From Bacillota bacterium (GTDB taxonomy: Bacteria > Bacillota > Clostridia > Lachnospirales > Lachnospiraceae): a stretch of 64,000 nucleotides of DNA. How positions within the stretch are numbered: the stretch's first letter is position 1; each line of letters starts with the position of its first letter. The notes beneath the pieces are model-generated. The model was not told the origin of the DNA. It searched no databases and saw nothing but the letters and a program-made list of their open reading frames with translations. Location: NCBI GenBank assembly GCA_023439505.1, contig JAEXNR010000011.1, positions 168,818-232,817 on the forward strand, written 5' to 3'. The position numbers and the translations under genes are program-made. Below, piece by piece: positions 18,014-27,579 of this stretch.

Positions 18014-19012
18014 ATGAAACTAAAGCAACAGATTGTTTTTACCAGGCCGGTTAGTGTATTTCTTTTATCTCTGATCTGCACCATCTTATGGGGAAGCGCC
18101 TTCCCCAGTATTAAATTAAGCTATAACTACTTTCAAATTCTTAGTACAGATACTTATTCCAAATTACTGCTGGCGGGTCTGCGGTTCTTTTTTGCCGGTA
18201 TGATTACATTAATCATCTGCTTTATTCAAAGCAAAAAGATCCTTCTGCCAAATCGAAGAAATATTAAATCCATTTTCATGATTAGTTTGATACAAACTTT
18301 TCTGGAATATTACTTTTTTTATATTGCCATGAGTCATACCACCGGCGTAAAAGGTTCTATCATCAATGCCTCAGCCTCTTTTTTTGTGGTAATTCTGAGC
18401 CACTTCTTTTACCGGGACGATAAAATCACACCCATGAAATCTCTTGGATGTATTCTTGGCTTTTGTGGAATTGTGCTGGTTAGTTTGAATGGGTCCGCTA
18501 CATTAGACTTTAGCTTTACTGTATCGGGAGATGGTATGATGCTGCTGGCCGCCTTCAGCTTTGCCGTTGGCTCCCTGATCGGCAAGAATGTCAGTCAGAC
18601 TTCCGACCCGATGATGGTTACCGGTTATCAGTTGTCGATTGGCGGCATTTTCTTAATCCTGTCAGGATTTATTCCCGGTGGAAGATTAGATCATATCACA
18701 CCGGCGGGCGTATTTATGCTTGTCTATATGACTTTGGTCTCAGCCATAGCCTTTACTCTGTGGACTATTTTATTAAAATATAATCCAATGAGCAGAATTG
18801 CTGTTTATAATTTCCTTACTCCGGTATTTGGAGCTCTGCTGTCTGCAATATTTCTGGGTGATTCCTTACTTAACATTACCAATTTATCTGCTCTGATTCT
18901 TGTTTGTCTCGGCATTTATTTTGTCAACGGAATTAAAAAGGGGTTCTTCGCACCGCGTATCAGATCTCATATAATTCGATGGGAAGACCATCCGGATCCC
19001 CGAAAAAGGTAA
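18014..19012 (+). CDS. DMT-family transporter (EamA)
   Basis: A 332-residue inner-membrane protein with about ten hydrophobic segments arranged as two EamA repeats; the first begins FLLSLICTILWGSAFPSIKLSY, the second contains LLAAFSFAVGSLIGKNVSQ. The family exports amino acids, nucleobases or other metabolites; the substrate is not predictable. The ATG at 18014 is chosen because GGGAG lies 8 bases upstream and the promoter places the transcript start next to the alternative ATG at 17993. The last 53 bases overlap the 3' end of the convergent VOC gene, so the two mRNAs are partly complementary. Confidence 0.88.
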   Translation: MKLKQQIVFTRPVSVFLLSLICTILWGSAFPSIKLSYNYFQILSTDTYSKLLLAGLRFFFAGMITLIICFIQSKKILLPNRRNIKSIFMISLIQTFLEYYFFYIAMSHTTGVKGSIINASASFFVVILSHFFYRDDKITPMKSLGCILGFCGIVLVSLNGSATLDFSFTVSGDGMMLLAAFSFAVGSLIGKNVSQTSDPMMVTGYQLSIGGIFLILSGFIPGGRLDHITPAGVFMLVYMTLVSAIAFTLWTILLKYNPMSRIAVYNFLTPVFGALLSAIFLGDSLLNITNLSALILVCLGIYFVNGIKKGFFAPRIRSHIIRWEDHPDPRKR

Positions 19013-19346
19013 ACCGTTTTCCCGTAAGCTCATCCACTCTCACAGGCTCAGCTTCTATTCCATGCTTGTGAAGATCCTCTATTTCTTTCTCTATATCCAA
19101 CACTTCAAATGCAAGGTGCCTAAGACCTGCTGCCTCCGGGTAAGATACTCTCTCCGGCGGATTATGAAAGGAGAATAATTCAATCTGACTGTTCTCCCCC
19201 GCTTTTAAGTCTAATTTATAAGAATCTCTCTCCTTACGGTAGGTTTCAGTAATTAATTCCAACCCAAGAATTCTCATATAAAAATCCTTTGACCTCTTGT
19301 AATCGGAACAGATTATTGCGATGTGGTGTATTCTTTCTATTTTCAT
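18960..19346 (-). CDS. Glyoxalase I-like metalloprotein, VOC family (YaeR/SMU1112c type)
   Basis: A 128-residue VOC-fold protein: two beta-alpha-beta-beta-beta repeats, with KIERIHHIAIICSDYKRSKDFY at the start and GLRHLAFEV (middle) and LPIELYEI (end) supplying metal ligands (His, Glu). It matches the YaeR-like group, whose substrate is unclear though a glyoxalase-like or fosfomycin-like chemistry on small metabolites is expected. TGGAGT lies 6 bases before the ATG. A possible 45-codon frame ends 14 bases upstream. The 3' end overlaps the convergent DMT gene by 53 bases. Confidence 0.85.
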   Translation of the reverse strand: MKIERIHHIAIICSDYKRSKDFYMRILGLELITETYRKERDSYKLDLKAGENSQIELFSFHNPPERVSYPEAAGLRHLAFEVLDIEKEIEDLHKHGIEAEPVRVDELTGKRFTFFGDPDGLPIELYEI

Positions 19347-19360
19347 TTTTTACTCCATTT

Positions 19361-19498
19361 CTACGTTACTTTTCGTCCACCCCAGGCAGCTCGAAGTTCT
19401 TCTGTGGAAGGAATATGCTTTCTTCCCTCATCCTCCATATCGTCTGATATTAATAATTTCCTTCTTCGGATTATAGCATCCGGAGAAGACGATTTCAA
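19361..19498 (-). CDS. Possible small protein (45 codons, TTG start) upstream of the VOC gene
   Basis: On the minus strand a frame without stop runs from a TTG at 19498 to TAG at 19361-19363; an internal ATG at 19438 would give 25 residues. The product would be rich in charged residues (…AIIRRRKLLISDDMEDEG…, ending EELRAAWGGRKVT). It lies just 14 bases before the VOC start, as a cotranscribed gene would, and its composition looks coding. Against it: no clear ribosome binding site before TTG. It may equally be the tail of a decayed gene. I do not recognise it. Confidence 0.3.
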   Translation of the reverse strand: MKSSSPDAIIRRRKLLISDDMEDEGRKHIPSTEELRAAWGGRKVT

Positions 19499-19580
19499 TA
19501 AATGATGGAATTGAATCTATTTATTTATCAGAAGGCCCGTCTGCCAAGAAAGGGTTATTGCATAAATGAGTGGAGTGCTT

Positions 19581-19622
19581 AAAATAAAACAGGGCAGAAA
19601 CCAGAGATTTCATGGTTCTGCC
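19581..19622 (-). terminator. Rho-independent terminator of the GH9/ABC sugar operon
   Basis: On the minus strand GGCAGAACC, an 11-base loop, GGTTTCTGCC (one bulge), then CTGTTTTATTTT. It lies 65 bases after the last permease gene. Confidence 0.8.
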
Positions 19623-19686
19623 TTTCTTCTATCCTTACAGGAATTCCTGTACTTTTGTTAATGCAGATTTGTATGCACGATTCCGG

Positions 19687-20577
19687 TTATCCCTTTACTG
19701 CGCCTGCTGTCATTCCTTTTATGATCTGCTTTTGCAAAAAGATATATAAGATCAGAATGGGAATTACAACCAATACAACTGCCGCTGCCATCAAGCCGTA
19801 ATTTACTCCTGACTTACTGCTGATTTCATTTAATAATCTGGTGATGGTGTATGTTTCCTTATACCGTAAGAAAAACATCTGTGTAAACAAATCATTATAG
19901 CTCCATAAAAAAGTAAAAATTGCAACGGTTACAAAGCTTGGCTTTGCTACGGGAAGTATAATTTTGAAGAATATCTGAAAGATATTACATCCTTCCAAAT
20001 AGGCGGCTTCTTCTAAAAGGATGGGAACTGAACTGATATATCCCATCAATACGATAATCGCAAAGGCCAAATTGCCGGCTACCTGTGGAAGAATTACGCT
20101 GAGCCAGGTCAGTACCAAGCTGCTTGTATTTACGATTCCCCAGGAAAACTGCATACGAAACACGGGAATAATGGTAACAAAGATGGGAAACATCATACTT
20201 GCGATGATGACCGAGTGAAGCGTCTTTCTTCCTCTGAAAACATAACGGGACATTCCGTACGCCGCAATCCCTGCTATCATCACCACCAGAATTGTAACAG
20301 AAACCGAGATAACGATACTGTTGATATAGGCTCCTGTAATATTGACCCGTTCAAACGCTGTTTTATAATTACTTAATGTAAATAATTTGCCGATGGGAAG
20401 AGCAAAGGAATGGCTTCTGATCATTCCCTTTGGCTTAAAAGAATTTGCAATTACCCAGAGAAAGGGATAAATCGTGGTAACTGCCCACAGACTCAGCAAC
20501 CCATATTTTAACACTGTGATAATTGATGGTGTGAAGCTCTTTGAGTGACCCTCCGGTTTCTTCTGTTCCAGTTTCAT
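19687..20577 (-). CDS. Carbohydrate ABC transporter permease (MalG/UgpE type)
   Basis: A 296-residue membrane permease from the ATG at 20577, preceded by GGGAGGAG at 5 bases; the frame extends 6 codons further without a site. Six membrane segments and the EAA loop are visible (EEAAYLEGCNIFQIFFKIILPVAKP, about residues 195-219), which docks the ATPase. It ends in the GAVKG tail common to MalG-type permeases. The gene follows the MalF-type permease closely and ends the operon. No ATPase gene is present, so, as in many Firmicutes, a shared MsmK-like ATPase elsewhere must energise the system. Confidence 0.9.
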   Translation of the reverse strand: MKLEQKKPEGHSKSFTPSIITVLKYGLLSLWAVTTIYPFLWVIANSFKPKGMIRSHSFALPIGKLFTLSNYKTAFERVNITGAYINSIVISVSVTILVVMIAGIAAYGMSRYVFRGRKTLHSVIIASMMFPIFVTIIPVFRMQFSWGIVNTSSLVLTWLSVILPQVAGNLAFAIIVLMGYISSVPILLEEAAYLEGCNIFQIFFKIILPVAKPSFVTVAIFTFLWSYNDLFTQMFFLRYKETYTITRLLNEISSKSGVNYGLMAAAVVLVVIPILILYIFLQKQIIKGMTAGAVKG

Positions 20578-20591
20578 GTCGACTCCTCCCA

Positions 20592-21482
20592 TCAATAATC
20601 TTTCTCTTTTAATACATGGTTCACAATTTGCGATATTCCAATCCCAAGTACCACGATAACGATTGCAATGGAAGAACCATAATCCACATTACTTGCATTA
20701 AATGTAATATGATACATATAAGTTCCCGTCAGCCAGGATTTATCAAGCGGCATGCCTGTCGGCATCATCGTCCAGGGAAGATCAAAAACTTTGAGGGAAC
20801 CTGTGACGGCAAGAACCAGACAGGTGCATAAAACATTGTGCAGCAGTGGCAGCTTGATAAACCGGATACATTTAAAACCACTTGCACCGTCAATTGCTGC
20901 TGCTTCGTATAATTCGTCTGATATATTATTCAGCCCGGTGATAATAACAACAAAATAAAAGCCCACATACTGCCACATGATCGGCGCAAACATGGTAACC
21001 ATCCAGTGTCCTTTATCTTTCCAGTCAATAGAGACTTCCCTTCCCGTGATCAGTCCCAGAAATTCATTGAGCATACCACCGTCATAAAGAAAGATCAGAT
21101 TAAACAACAAACCAAGTGCTGTCGCAGAAATAATGATAGGAAAGAAATATACAATCCTGAAAAAGTTCTTTCCTTTTTTGATGTTATCAATCAAAAGCGC
21201 GAGGACCAGGGCAATTCCAACCTGAAAAACGATGGTACATACCATCAAAACCAATGTGTTAAAGATGGAGGTTCTCATCTTCGGATCCCGCAGCATTTCT
21301 GCATAATTGGCGTACCATGGACTGTTCATTCCGGTCGCTGCACGTCCCAATCCATTGATTTCACAAAAGCTATTATAAATATTCATCATAAATGGATAAT
21401 ATAAATAGATTATCATAATCGCAAATGCAGGTGTTAAAAAGACCAACAGAGGCTTTTTATTCTTGTAAATCATTGAATTCAT
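20592..21482 (-). CDS. Carbohydrate ABC transporter permease (MalF/UgpA type)
   Basis: A 296-residue six-segment permease. The EAA loop reads YEAAAIDGASGFKCIRFIKLPLLHN (about residues 192-216). GGAGGT lies before the ATG at 21482. Together with the MalG-type partner it forms the membrane channel for the sugar delivered by the lipoprotein encoded upstream (21609-22937). Operon context (GH9, ROK kinase, NagB-like) suggests an amino-sugar-containing oligosaccharide as cargo. Confidence 0.9.
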   Translation of the reverse strand: MNSMIYKNKKPLLVFLTPAFAIMIIYLYYPFMMNIYNSFCEINGLGRAATGMNSPWYANYAEMLRDPKMRTSIFNTLVLMVCTIVFQVGIALVLALLIDNIKKGKNFFRIVYFFPIIISATALGLLFNLIFLYDGGMLNEFLGLITGREVSIDWKDKGHWMVTMFAPIMWQYVGFYFVVIITGLNNISDELYEAAAIDGASGFKCIRFIKLPLLHNVLCTCLVLAVTGSLKVFDLPWTMMPTGMPLDKSWLTGTYMYHITFNASNVDYGSSIAIVIVVLGIGISQIVNHVLKEKDY

Positions 21483-21608
21483 ATCATTACCTCCAATTAT
21501 TCATCAATTTATGACGGAAATACGCATCCGTCCTTTCAAATATAGCATACTTTTTGCGTATTTCCATCTATTAATGATATTCGTCAAGCCGCTAAGTCAG
21601 AAATTCAA

Positions 21609-22937
21609 CTATTTGCTCAGCATGGAAGTTAATGCATCCTCCGGACTCATAGATCCATCACAGATCAGCTTAACATTTCCAAACAGATCTGTTTTCTGCT
21701 CTCCGCTGATGGTATCCTGTACTGCTCCGACTACAGCTGTTACTTTACTGTTCATATCTGCGACGGATTTGATTAAGTCATTGGCATCGGCATCCGGTGT
21801 CACCCCATTTTTCAATGCTGTTACATTGCCTGCGCTGGAGAATTTGGAAACCGTCTCGTCTGATGTCATAGATTCAACAAATTTCACACATGCATCTCTC
21901 TTGGTTTCATCCTCCCATGCCTGACGGGTGATAAAGTAACCCATGGAAATTCCACCGATAATCTCTGTTGATTTACGCGCTTCCTTGGTAGGAGGTAAGG
22001 TTACAAAGAAGTTTGCAGGATCCGCATTATCTGCAAACCAACCGCATTTCCAGGAACCATCGATGGCAAATGCCGCTTTATCGTCAGCCATTAGCTGAAA
22101 GGTCTCTGCATCTCCTGCACTTAACGCATTATCAGGAAGATAGCCATTGTCATACAATTCCTTCATATTATTGAATCCACTGATCCAGCTCTTTGCCGCT
22201 GTATCCTCCAAAGAAGCGGGAACCTTCAGATGATTTGCAAGACCACCGTTATTAAAAACAGTATATTCAAACCAATAATGGGGTACTTCATGGAAGGATA
22301 CGGCAATCGGTGTATAACCGGCAGCTTTGATCTTCCCGCAATCCGAAAGAAATTGATCCCAGGTGTAACCTTCTGCAGGTACTGTCACTCCGGAAGCATC
22401 CAGAACCGTTTTATTACAGAACATAGCTTCCCAGAAACCATTGACGGGAACAGAATAGTTCTTACCGTCAACAGGGGATGCTCCCAGCATATCATCTTTC
22501 ATATTAGAGGCATACTCCGGATACACTGCGCGTATTTCGTCAATCGATACTACTTCATTTGCCTCTACCAATGGATTGGAATCCACACCATTAAAGAAGA
22601 AAAGTACATCCGGCTCAGCTCCTACCTCAAAGTCTGCATGAACGCTTGCCTTCCATTCTTCATTGGCATTGCTCGAGGACTCAATGACCTTATTTCCTGT
22701 ACTGTCTTCATAACCCTTAATTCCGTCTTCATAGTTCACACGATTACCATCATCCGCACCATAAGAACTTACAACTTTAATAGTAACAGAATCTTTTACA
22801 TCAGCACCTGTATCCGCTGTCTGACTCTGATCCGCATTGTCCTTTACCTCATCCTTGTTCTTGCCACCGCAACCAACCATCATAAATGCACTGAGGACCA
22901 GGGTAAGCATAAGTAACACTACTTTCTTTTTGTTCAT
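21609..22937 (-). CDS. Sugar ABC transporter substrate-binding lipoprotein
   Basis: A 442-residue solute-binding protein. The N-terminus is a lipoprotein signal with lipobox MVGC (Cys at about 23), followed by a short acidic linker and a family 1 type binding protein (segments such as DVLFFFNGVDSNP, PVNGFWEAMFCNKTVLD and FAIDGSWKCGWFADN are typical). It captures the sugar on the cell surface for the two downstream permeases. AGGAGG lies before the ATG. It follows the NagB-like gene by 45 bases, so metabolic and transport genes share one transcript. Confidence 0.92.
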   Translation of the reverse strand: MNKKKVVLLMLTLVLSAFMMVGCGGKNKDEVKDNADQSQTADTGADVKDSVTIKVVSSYGADDGNRVNYEDGIKGYEDSTGNKVIESSSNANEEWKASVHADFEVGAEPDVLFFFNGVDSNPLVEANEVVSIDEIRAVYPEYASNMKDDMLGASPVDGKNYSVPVNGFWEAMFCNKTVLDASGVTVPAEGYTWDQFLSDCGKIKAAGYTPIAVSFHEVPHYWFEYTVFNNGGLANHLKVPASLEDTAAKSWISGFNNMKELYDNGYLPDNALSAGDAETFQLMADDKAAFAIDGSWKCGWFADNADPANFFVTLPPTKEARKSTEIIGGISMGYFITRQAWEDETKRDACVKFVESMTSDETVSKFSSAGNVTALKNGVTPDADANDLIKSVADMNSKVTAVVGAVQDTISGEQKTDLFGNVKLICDGSMSPEDALTSMLSK

Positions 22938-22982
22938 AAAAACTTCCTCCTTTTTTTATTTAACAGGTTCTTCACCTGAAAA

Positions 22983-23717
22983 TTATAATAACTCGGTTAT
23001 TTTTGAGGCAGCAGCATCCAGAAGTACCTCACAATTCGGGTGCAGCTGTACAATAGATGCCGGTAAATCCGAATTCACAGGTCCAAACAATGCTTTCTTA
23101 ACAATCTCTGCTTTCGCTTCACCCTTTGCGACCAAGATCAGATGCTTTGTATGCATGATATTTTTGATTCCAAGCGTCAGCCCCCCCAATTGGTGATCTG
23201 CTCCAACTCCTGTCTCCTTGCGTACTCTTGCTTCAAATACAGGATCCATGGGTGATACCCAGGTTGTGCTTTCAAAGGGTGTCCCAGGCTGATTAATTCC
23301 AATATGTCCATTATAACCAATTCCCAGCATCTGCAGATCCACACCGCCTCTTTGTGCCAGCCTTTGTTCAAAAGCCCGGCATTCCCTTTCGAAATCATCG
23401 GACATGGTTGGCGGCATAATAAAATTTTCTTCCCTTATTCCCAGATTCTTTACCAATTGCTCATAGATCATTGTGTAGCAGCTCCCAGGGTAACTGCGAT
23501 CCAGATTTGTAAGCTCATCTACATTAAAAATTGTTATATTCGATACCTCAAATGGATATGCCTGATAGATTTCTGATACGATCTTGTGCATGCCGCCGGT
23601 GGTCTGTCCGGTGGATAATCCGATTACAGCGTCCTTTTTGATCAGCATTTGTGCAATAATTCGCCAGGCCGCTGCCGTATCAAAAGAACGTTCTTCCTTC
23701 TCAATTGTTATTTTCAT
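22983..23717 (-). CDS. Glucosamine-6-phosphate deaminase-like protein (NagB family, divergent)
   Basis: A 244-residue NagB-family protein expected to convert glucosamine-6-phosphate to fructose-6-phosphate and ammonia. Phosphate loop GLSTGQTTGG (33-42), FNVDEL with the catalytic Asp (D67), and GIGYNGHIGINQPG (132-145) with the ring-opening His H138 are present. The motif is normally NEPG; here Glu is Gln (Q143), altering the Asp/Asn-His-Glu relay. Length and order match Firmicute NagB. The change may mean altered regulation or a related amino-sugar phosphate as substrate. It lies between the ROK kinase and binding-protein genes. Confidence 0.82.
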   Translation of the reverse strand: MKITIEKEERSFDTAAAWRIIAQMLIKKDAVIGLSTGQTTGGMHKIVSEIYQAYPFEVSNITIFNVDELTNLDRSYPGSCYTMIYEQLVKNLGIREENFIMPPTMSDDFERECRAFEQRLAQRGGVDLQMLGIGYNGHIGINQPGTPFESTTWVSPMDPVFEARVRKETGVGADHQLGGLTLGIKNIMHTKHLILVAKGEAKAEIVKKALFGPVNSDLPASIVQLHPNCEVLLDAAASKITELL

Positions 23718-23772
23718 CTATGTCCTCCATCCTTGCTGCAGTTCGTATTCATCCGGTTATAAAGTGAGAGAC

Positions 23773-24714
23773 TTATATCATCGCTATCGCTGCCGCCCCG
23801 ATTAGCCCTGTTGTATTGGGATTTAATTCTGATACCACTACGCCGTCCTGTACACTGCTCATATGAGGGATACACAGACGCTTGGGTAACTCTGCCTGCA
23901 TCCATTCACTTCCTCCAACGCCTCCCCCGATTACAATTCGTTCCGGATTAAAGAACCGTGCCAGATTTAAAATTAATTCTGAGGCTGCATCTGCTGCGTC
24001 GGCCGCAACATGCTGTGCCAATACATCCCCCTTCTCAGCTGCATGAAATATCTGCCCTGCGCCGATCACTCCTTGTTGTGCGGGCATAGCCAGAGTCGAA
24101 TCTTTATACCGGCTTAACAGCTGGTGTACTCTGCTGTCCATGCCGCTTCCGGAAGCGATTGCCTCCACACAGCCAAACCTACCGCAGACACAGGGAATAT
24201 TATTATTGTAATCCACTGTCGTATGACCGATTTCACCGGCATCATTTTGCCATCCCCTGATTAGCTGCCCTTTGGATACGAAGCCTGCTGCTATTCCGGT
24301 TCCTATATTAAGATAAATAAAATCACTGATTCCTCTCCCGGCACCAAATTTTTGTTCTGCCAGGGTGGCGGATTTCACATCATTTTCGATAAAACATTCC
24401 ATATGAAAAAGTTCATCAAGTATCTTCGCAATTGGCACCGGGTCTTTTCGTCCGGGGTCAATCATCTCCCAGATTCCTTGTTCTGGCAGGACTTGTCCGA
24501 TGAGACCCACACCCATCGTTACCGGTCTTTCCTTAACAAATCCAACCTCCCTTTCATATTCCCGGATACAGTCACAAATCAACTGAAGGGCCTGCTTTTG
24601 ATTTAGAAACCCGGATGGATATTTTCTGGAATTGAGGATTTTTCCGTCCTTATTCACCTCTCCTATAAGCAACTTTGTACCGCCAAGATCGACAGCAAGA
24701 ACACTCTCATTCAT
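23773..24714 (-). CDS. ROK family sugar kinase
   Basis: A 313-residue cytoplasmic kinase. The ATP site DLGGTK (9-14), the catalytic Asp in IENDVKSATLAE (D112), the sugar-binding GEIGH (160-164) and the ROK zinc motif CVCGRFGC (175-182) are all present; there is no DNA-binding domain, so it is an enzyme rather than a NagC/XylR-type repressor. The start lies one base after the stop of the GH9 gene, implying translational coupling. Context suggests glucosamine or another hexosamine released by the GH9 enzyme as substrate; glucose cannot be excluded. Confidence 0.9.
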   Translation of the reverse strand: MNESVLAVDLGGTKLLIGEVNKDGKILNSRKYPSGFLNQKQALQLICDCIREYEREVGFVKERPVTMGVGLIGQVLPEQGIWEMIDPGRKDPVPIAKILDELFHMECFIENDVKSATLAEQKFGAGRGISDFIYLNIGTGIAAGFVSKGQLIRGWQNDAGEIGHTTVDYNNNIPCVCGRFGCVEAIASGSGMDSRVHQLLSRYKDSTLAMPAQQGVIGAGQIFHAAEKGDVLAQHVAADAADAASELILNLARFFNPERIVIGGGVGGSEWMQAELPKRLCIPHMSSVQDGVVVSELNPNTTGLIGAAAIAMI

Positions 24715-24715
24715 G

Positions 24716-27553
24716 TCATCTTTCCCCTTCCTCCATGCCTGAAAAGAGGTCTATCTTCTCCGACCTGTTACCCTCCGGTACCATCGTTATCAGCCATGGT
24801 TTTTTAGGATTTATTATTCGGGCATGTATTGTCATCTGCTCCCCAAGTACAAGAGGCGCACTTTTTTCCATTTCCGTATTATCCGTCAGAAAGGATAAGA
24901 TGGTTTTACCGCGGCCACTTGATTTGATCGAAAGCGTTATTACGTCCTCTTTTATTTCGCAGCTGCATGATAACTGTATGAAAGAATTTGTCAGCTCATA
25001 TTCCTGACCGCTGATTAATGTGAACGCCTTTTCCACCCCTTTCAGAATGCATTTATATTCTCCGGCCGGTAATTCCAACGAAAATTCTCCTGTTTTGGCA
25101 TGGGTAATGCACTCATAGGTTTTATTTCCCCTGGCACTGATAACTACCAGCTTCTCTCCCCGTGCATCCTCCAGCCAGCCGAAAAAACGGGCTTTTCGAT
25201 TAAGATAACTGGAGAGTAATAGATATCTGATACTTGGATGCACCCATACTTCCCGGTACACTGCATTGTTACACTGGGGCCAATAGGGATAATCTTCATC
25301 CTGATAGCTCTGAATCCCAACACAGATCCCCCCGCTCATCTCACCCGGAAGGCATACGTACTGTGTTGCATAATTATAACCTTCCCCCATTATCAACGAT
25401 TGCCCGAAAGGATTTCTTCCGATCATCCATTCCAGCTGTTTGCTGGCAAGATCTAATAGTCTCATATCCTTTCGCAGCCCTGCACCATAGGCTGAGGCAA
25501 CACCACCGGAGGTCACGAGAGCACTGTTTCCCCGATAACTAAACCAAACCGGAAAGCGTCTCAGATAGTATCCACTGCCAAGCTCTACACCGTTTCGAAC
25601 CTGAGACATATATTCCTCCAGCATCCCGGGATGTGCAAATGCCTGTTGGTTTAAAAACAACTCCGGATCCTCATTGGCCTCCTCTATATGATAGATGGAA
25701 GCGGGTGACATATGAAAAGGCGCCGTCGCGTCCACTGATTTCTTATAATATTCCGTGTACAGGACAATGGAATGATACCACGTGATCCACTCCTCATGCT
25801 CAGGAAACAATGTGCAAAGTTTCTCAAGGGCCATAATAGGAGAATGATCGTAGCAGCGGTGGTTATAATGCTGTATCTGCGTTTTCTCCATATCACGATA
25901 GAAGAAACCGGTCATCGCAACCTTCCAGTCCGGATACTCCAGCTGTTGGCACGCTATGATACGCTTTGCTATCTCAGCCGCCTTCTCACGATAATATTCC
26001 TCTCTCGTCACAGCATATAATTCACAGGCTGCCAGGACTCCCATACTGTAGAGCAGGACCGGTGACGAGACCCTTGCCGGATCCATCGTAGCAACATATT
26101 GCTCATGATCCAGATCCCGATATGCATAGTCCCAATCTTCTCTGGCAACTAAGATAAGATAATCGCTTTGCTCCGGATCTATCTCTTTTAAAACACTTGC
26201 CGCAAGAGCTTGCGCCGCGGCAGCCATAAAATTTTCAATTGCAAGGTTCTGTGCCTCACTGTCAATCTGGTCACTGGTTCCTAAGATATTGCTGGTCCAT
26301 ACGGAAGTACCGCTTCCTGTATTACGATAACCTTCTTCAAAGCGGGTACGAAGCATCCAATCCAGTCCCCACTTGCCTTCTTCGATCAATCTGCGAAATA
26401 AAGCATCATTTCCCTTCTGCTCCTGTGCGGCATGAAACAATGCATATACTGCATCCGCTGTGTTGGTCAGATTCTGCGACATATCTGCGGCATCATGCCA
26501 GCCTCCATTGGCCACCACACTCTGATCCCCATGGTGGCATACCACATTGCCATGGCAGTATTTATGTATTCCCGGAACCTCATACCCGCAGCGCTCGCAA
26601 AAGAATAAATTGATTGTCTTCCAGATGGAATCCTCCCATACGGCTTCAGTGATGGGAAATGTCCTTGAGATAATATCTGCGCAGATGATAAGATAGACAC
26701 CTGGCACTTCTACTTCGCTGAAGTCAAGTACGGAGAACGTTCCCTGTGTACTATGAATTTGCTTCACTGCCTTTTCTAAAATCACTTTACCGGTACTAGC
26801 ATCTACCAGCTTGAATGTATCATTGCAGTCTTTATGGGCAAGTGCAATTTTTTCTGCACCGGGTTGATATCCGCTGCCACTATATAAAATATTTCCCGGT
26901 TCCGGCTCCCAACCTTTGTATTTTGACGGCTCATCCACTGTTTCCAGCTTCAGATTGCAAAAATAGAAGCAAGCAGTATCTGTGGCCTCTCTTTCGTTTC
27001 CGACCATATCATACCCAAACTTTAGTGCCGTCACCTTATCTCTGCTTACATTCGGTATCTCGACATTGACATGGTTCCATTGGTGATTTTTCAGGTTTAT
27101 GTTATGACAGCCTTCCCTCCAGTAACGATCCGGAACAGGATTTACCCCTTCATTCACAAGCTGGATATGAATACTCACCTGCTTAAACCCGCGCATTTCC
27201 GGTCTTACGCTGAATGAAATCCGATTAAACTCTGTCCAGTTTTCCCCTTCAAACAGTTTTGACAGATAGGGCGTATGGTAAATTCTTGCATAATTTTCTG
27301 TCCACCCATTCAATTTTGTAGGAGAAGTGAATTTAATCGTTTTGCTTTTGTCCAATGTAACTTCATCTGTCAGTTCCATTAAAGCAGGGGAGTCCACCTT
27401 CCAACCGCTTTCACAGCTGAAATCATCGAGAATCAACGATCTGACAACCGGCTTATTTGATATAGTAACCTCAGCATATTCTTGTGCATTCACTTTTAAT
27501 GGCTGATGTATGAATTTGCTCTCTTGTAACTCCTTTGTAAATGTATCCGTCAT
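24716..27553 (-). CDS. GH9 family glycoside hydrolase, cytoplasmic; candidate exo-glucosaminidase
   Basis: A 945-residue protein from the ATG at 27553 (GGAG at 8 bases; the longer frame to 27625 would run through the promoter and operator). Order: jelly-roll, CBM-like domain (about 35-205), a cellulase N-terminal Ig-like domain (about 218-303), the GH9 (alpha/alpha)6 domain with GGWHDAADMS (D354, D357 as base/nucleophile pair) and a candidate acid E768 in YREVWVHPS, then beta domains. There is no signal peptide, so it acts on imported oligosaccharides. GH9 includes endoglucanases, cellobiohydrolases and exo-beta-glucosaminidases; the last fits the adjoining kinase and NagB-like deaminase. Confidence 0.85.
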   Translation of the reverse strand: MTDTFTKELQESKFIHQPLKVNAQEYAEVTISNKPVVRSLILDDFSCESGWKVDSPALMELTDEVTLDKSKTIKFTSPTKLNGWTENYARIYHTPYLSKLFEGENWTEFNRISFSVRPEMRGFKQVSIHIQLVNEGVNPVPDRYWREGCHNINLKNHQWNHVNVEIPNVSRDKVTALKFGYDMVGNEREATDTACFYFCNLKLETVDEPSKYKGWEPEPGNILYSGSGYQPGAEKIALAHKDCNDTFKLVDASTGKVILEKAVKQIHSTQGTFSVLDFSEVEVPGVYLIICADIISRTFPITEAVWEDSIWKTINLFFCERCGYEVPGIHKYCHGNVVCHHGDQSVVANGGWHDAADMSQNLTNTADAVYALFHAAQEQKGNDALFRRLIEEGKWGLDWMLRTRFEEGYRNTGSGTSVWTSNILGTSDQIDSEAQNLAIENFMAAAAQALAASVLKEIDPEQSDYLILVAREDWDYAYRDLDHEQYVATMDPARVSSPVLLYSMGVLAACELYAVTREEYYREKAAEIAKRIIACQQLEYPDWKVAMTGFFYRDMEKTQIQHYNHRCYDHSPIMALEKLCTLFPEHEEWITWYHSIVLYTEYYKKSVDATAPFHMSPASIYHIEEANEDPELFLNQQAFAHPGMLEEYMSQVRNGVELGSGYYLRRFPVWFSYRGNSALVTSGGVASAYGAGLRKDMRLLDLASKQLEWMIGRNPFGQSLIMGEGYNYATQYVCLPGEMSGGICVGIQSYQDEDYPYWPQCNNAVYREVWVHPSIRYLLLSSYLNRKARFFGWLEDARGEKLVVISARGNKTYECITHAKTGEFSLELPAGEYKCILKGVEKAFTLISGQEYELTNSFIQLSCSCEIKEDVITLSIKSSGRGKTILSFLTDNTEMEKSAPLVLGEQMTIHARIINPKKPWLITMVPEGNRSEKIDLFSGMEEGER

Positions 27554-27579
27554 TTGGCTATCTCCATAAAGTGTTATAA

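Noticed and set aside
22230..22916. Plus-strand frame of 228 codons opposite the sugar-binding lipoprotein
   Set aside because: The minus-strand lipoprotein is clearly coding over the whole stretch; the antisense frame shows no domain or start site.
24716..27553. Calling the GH9 protein a secreted cellulase
   Set aside because: There is no signal peptide, dockerin or cellulose-binding module typical of secreted cellulases, and the operon is for amino-sugar metabolism.
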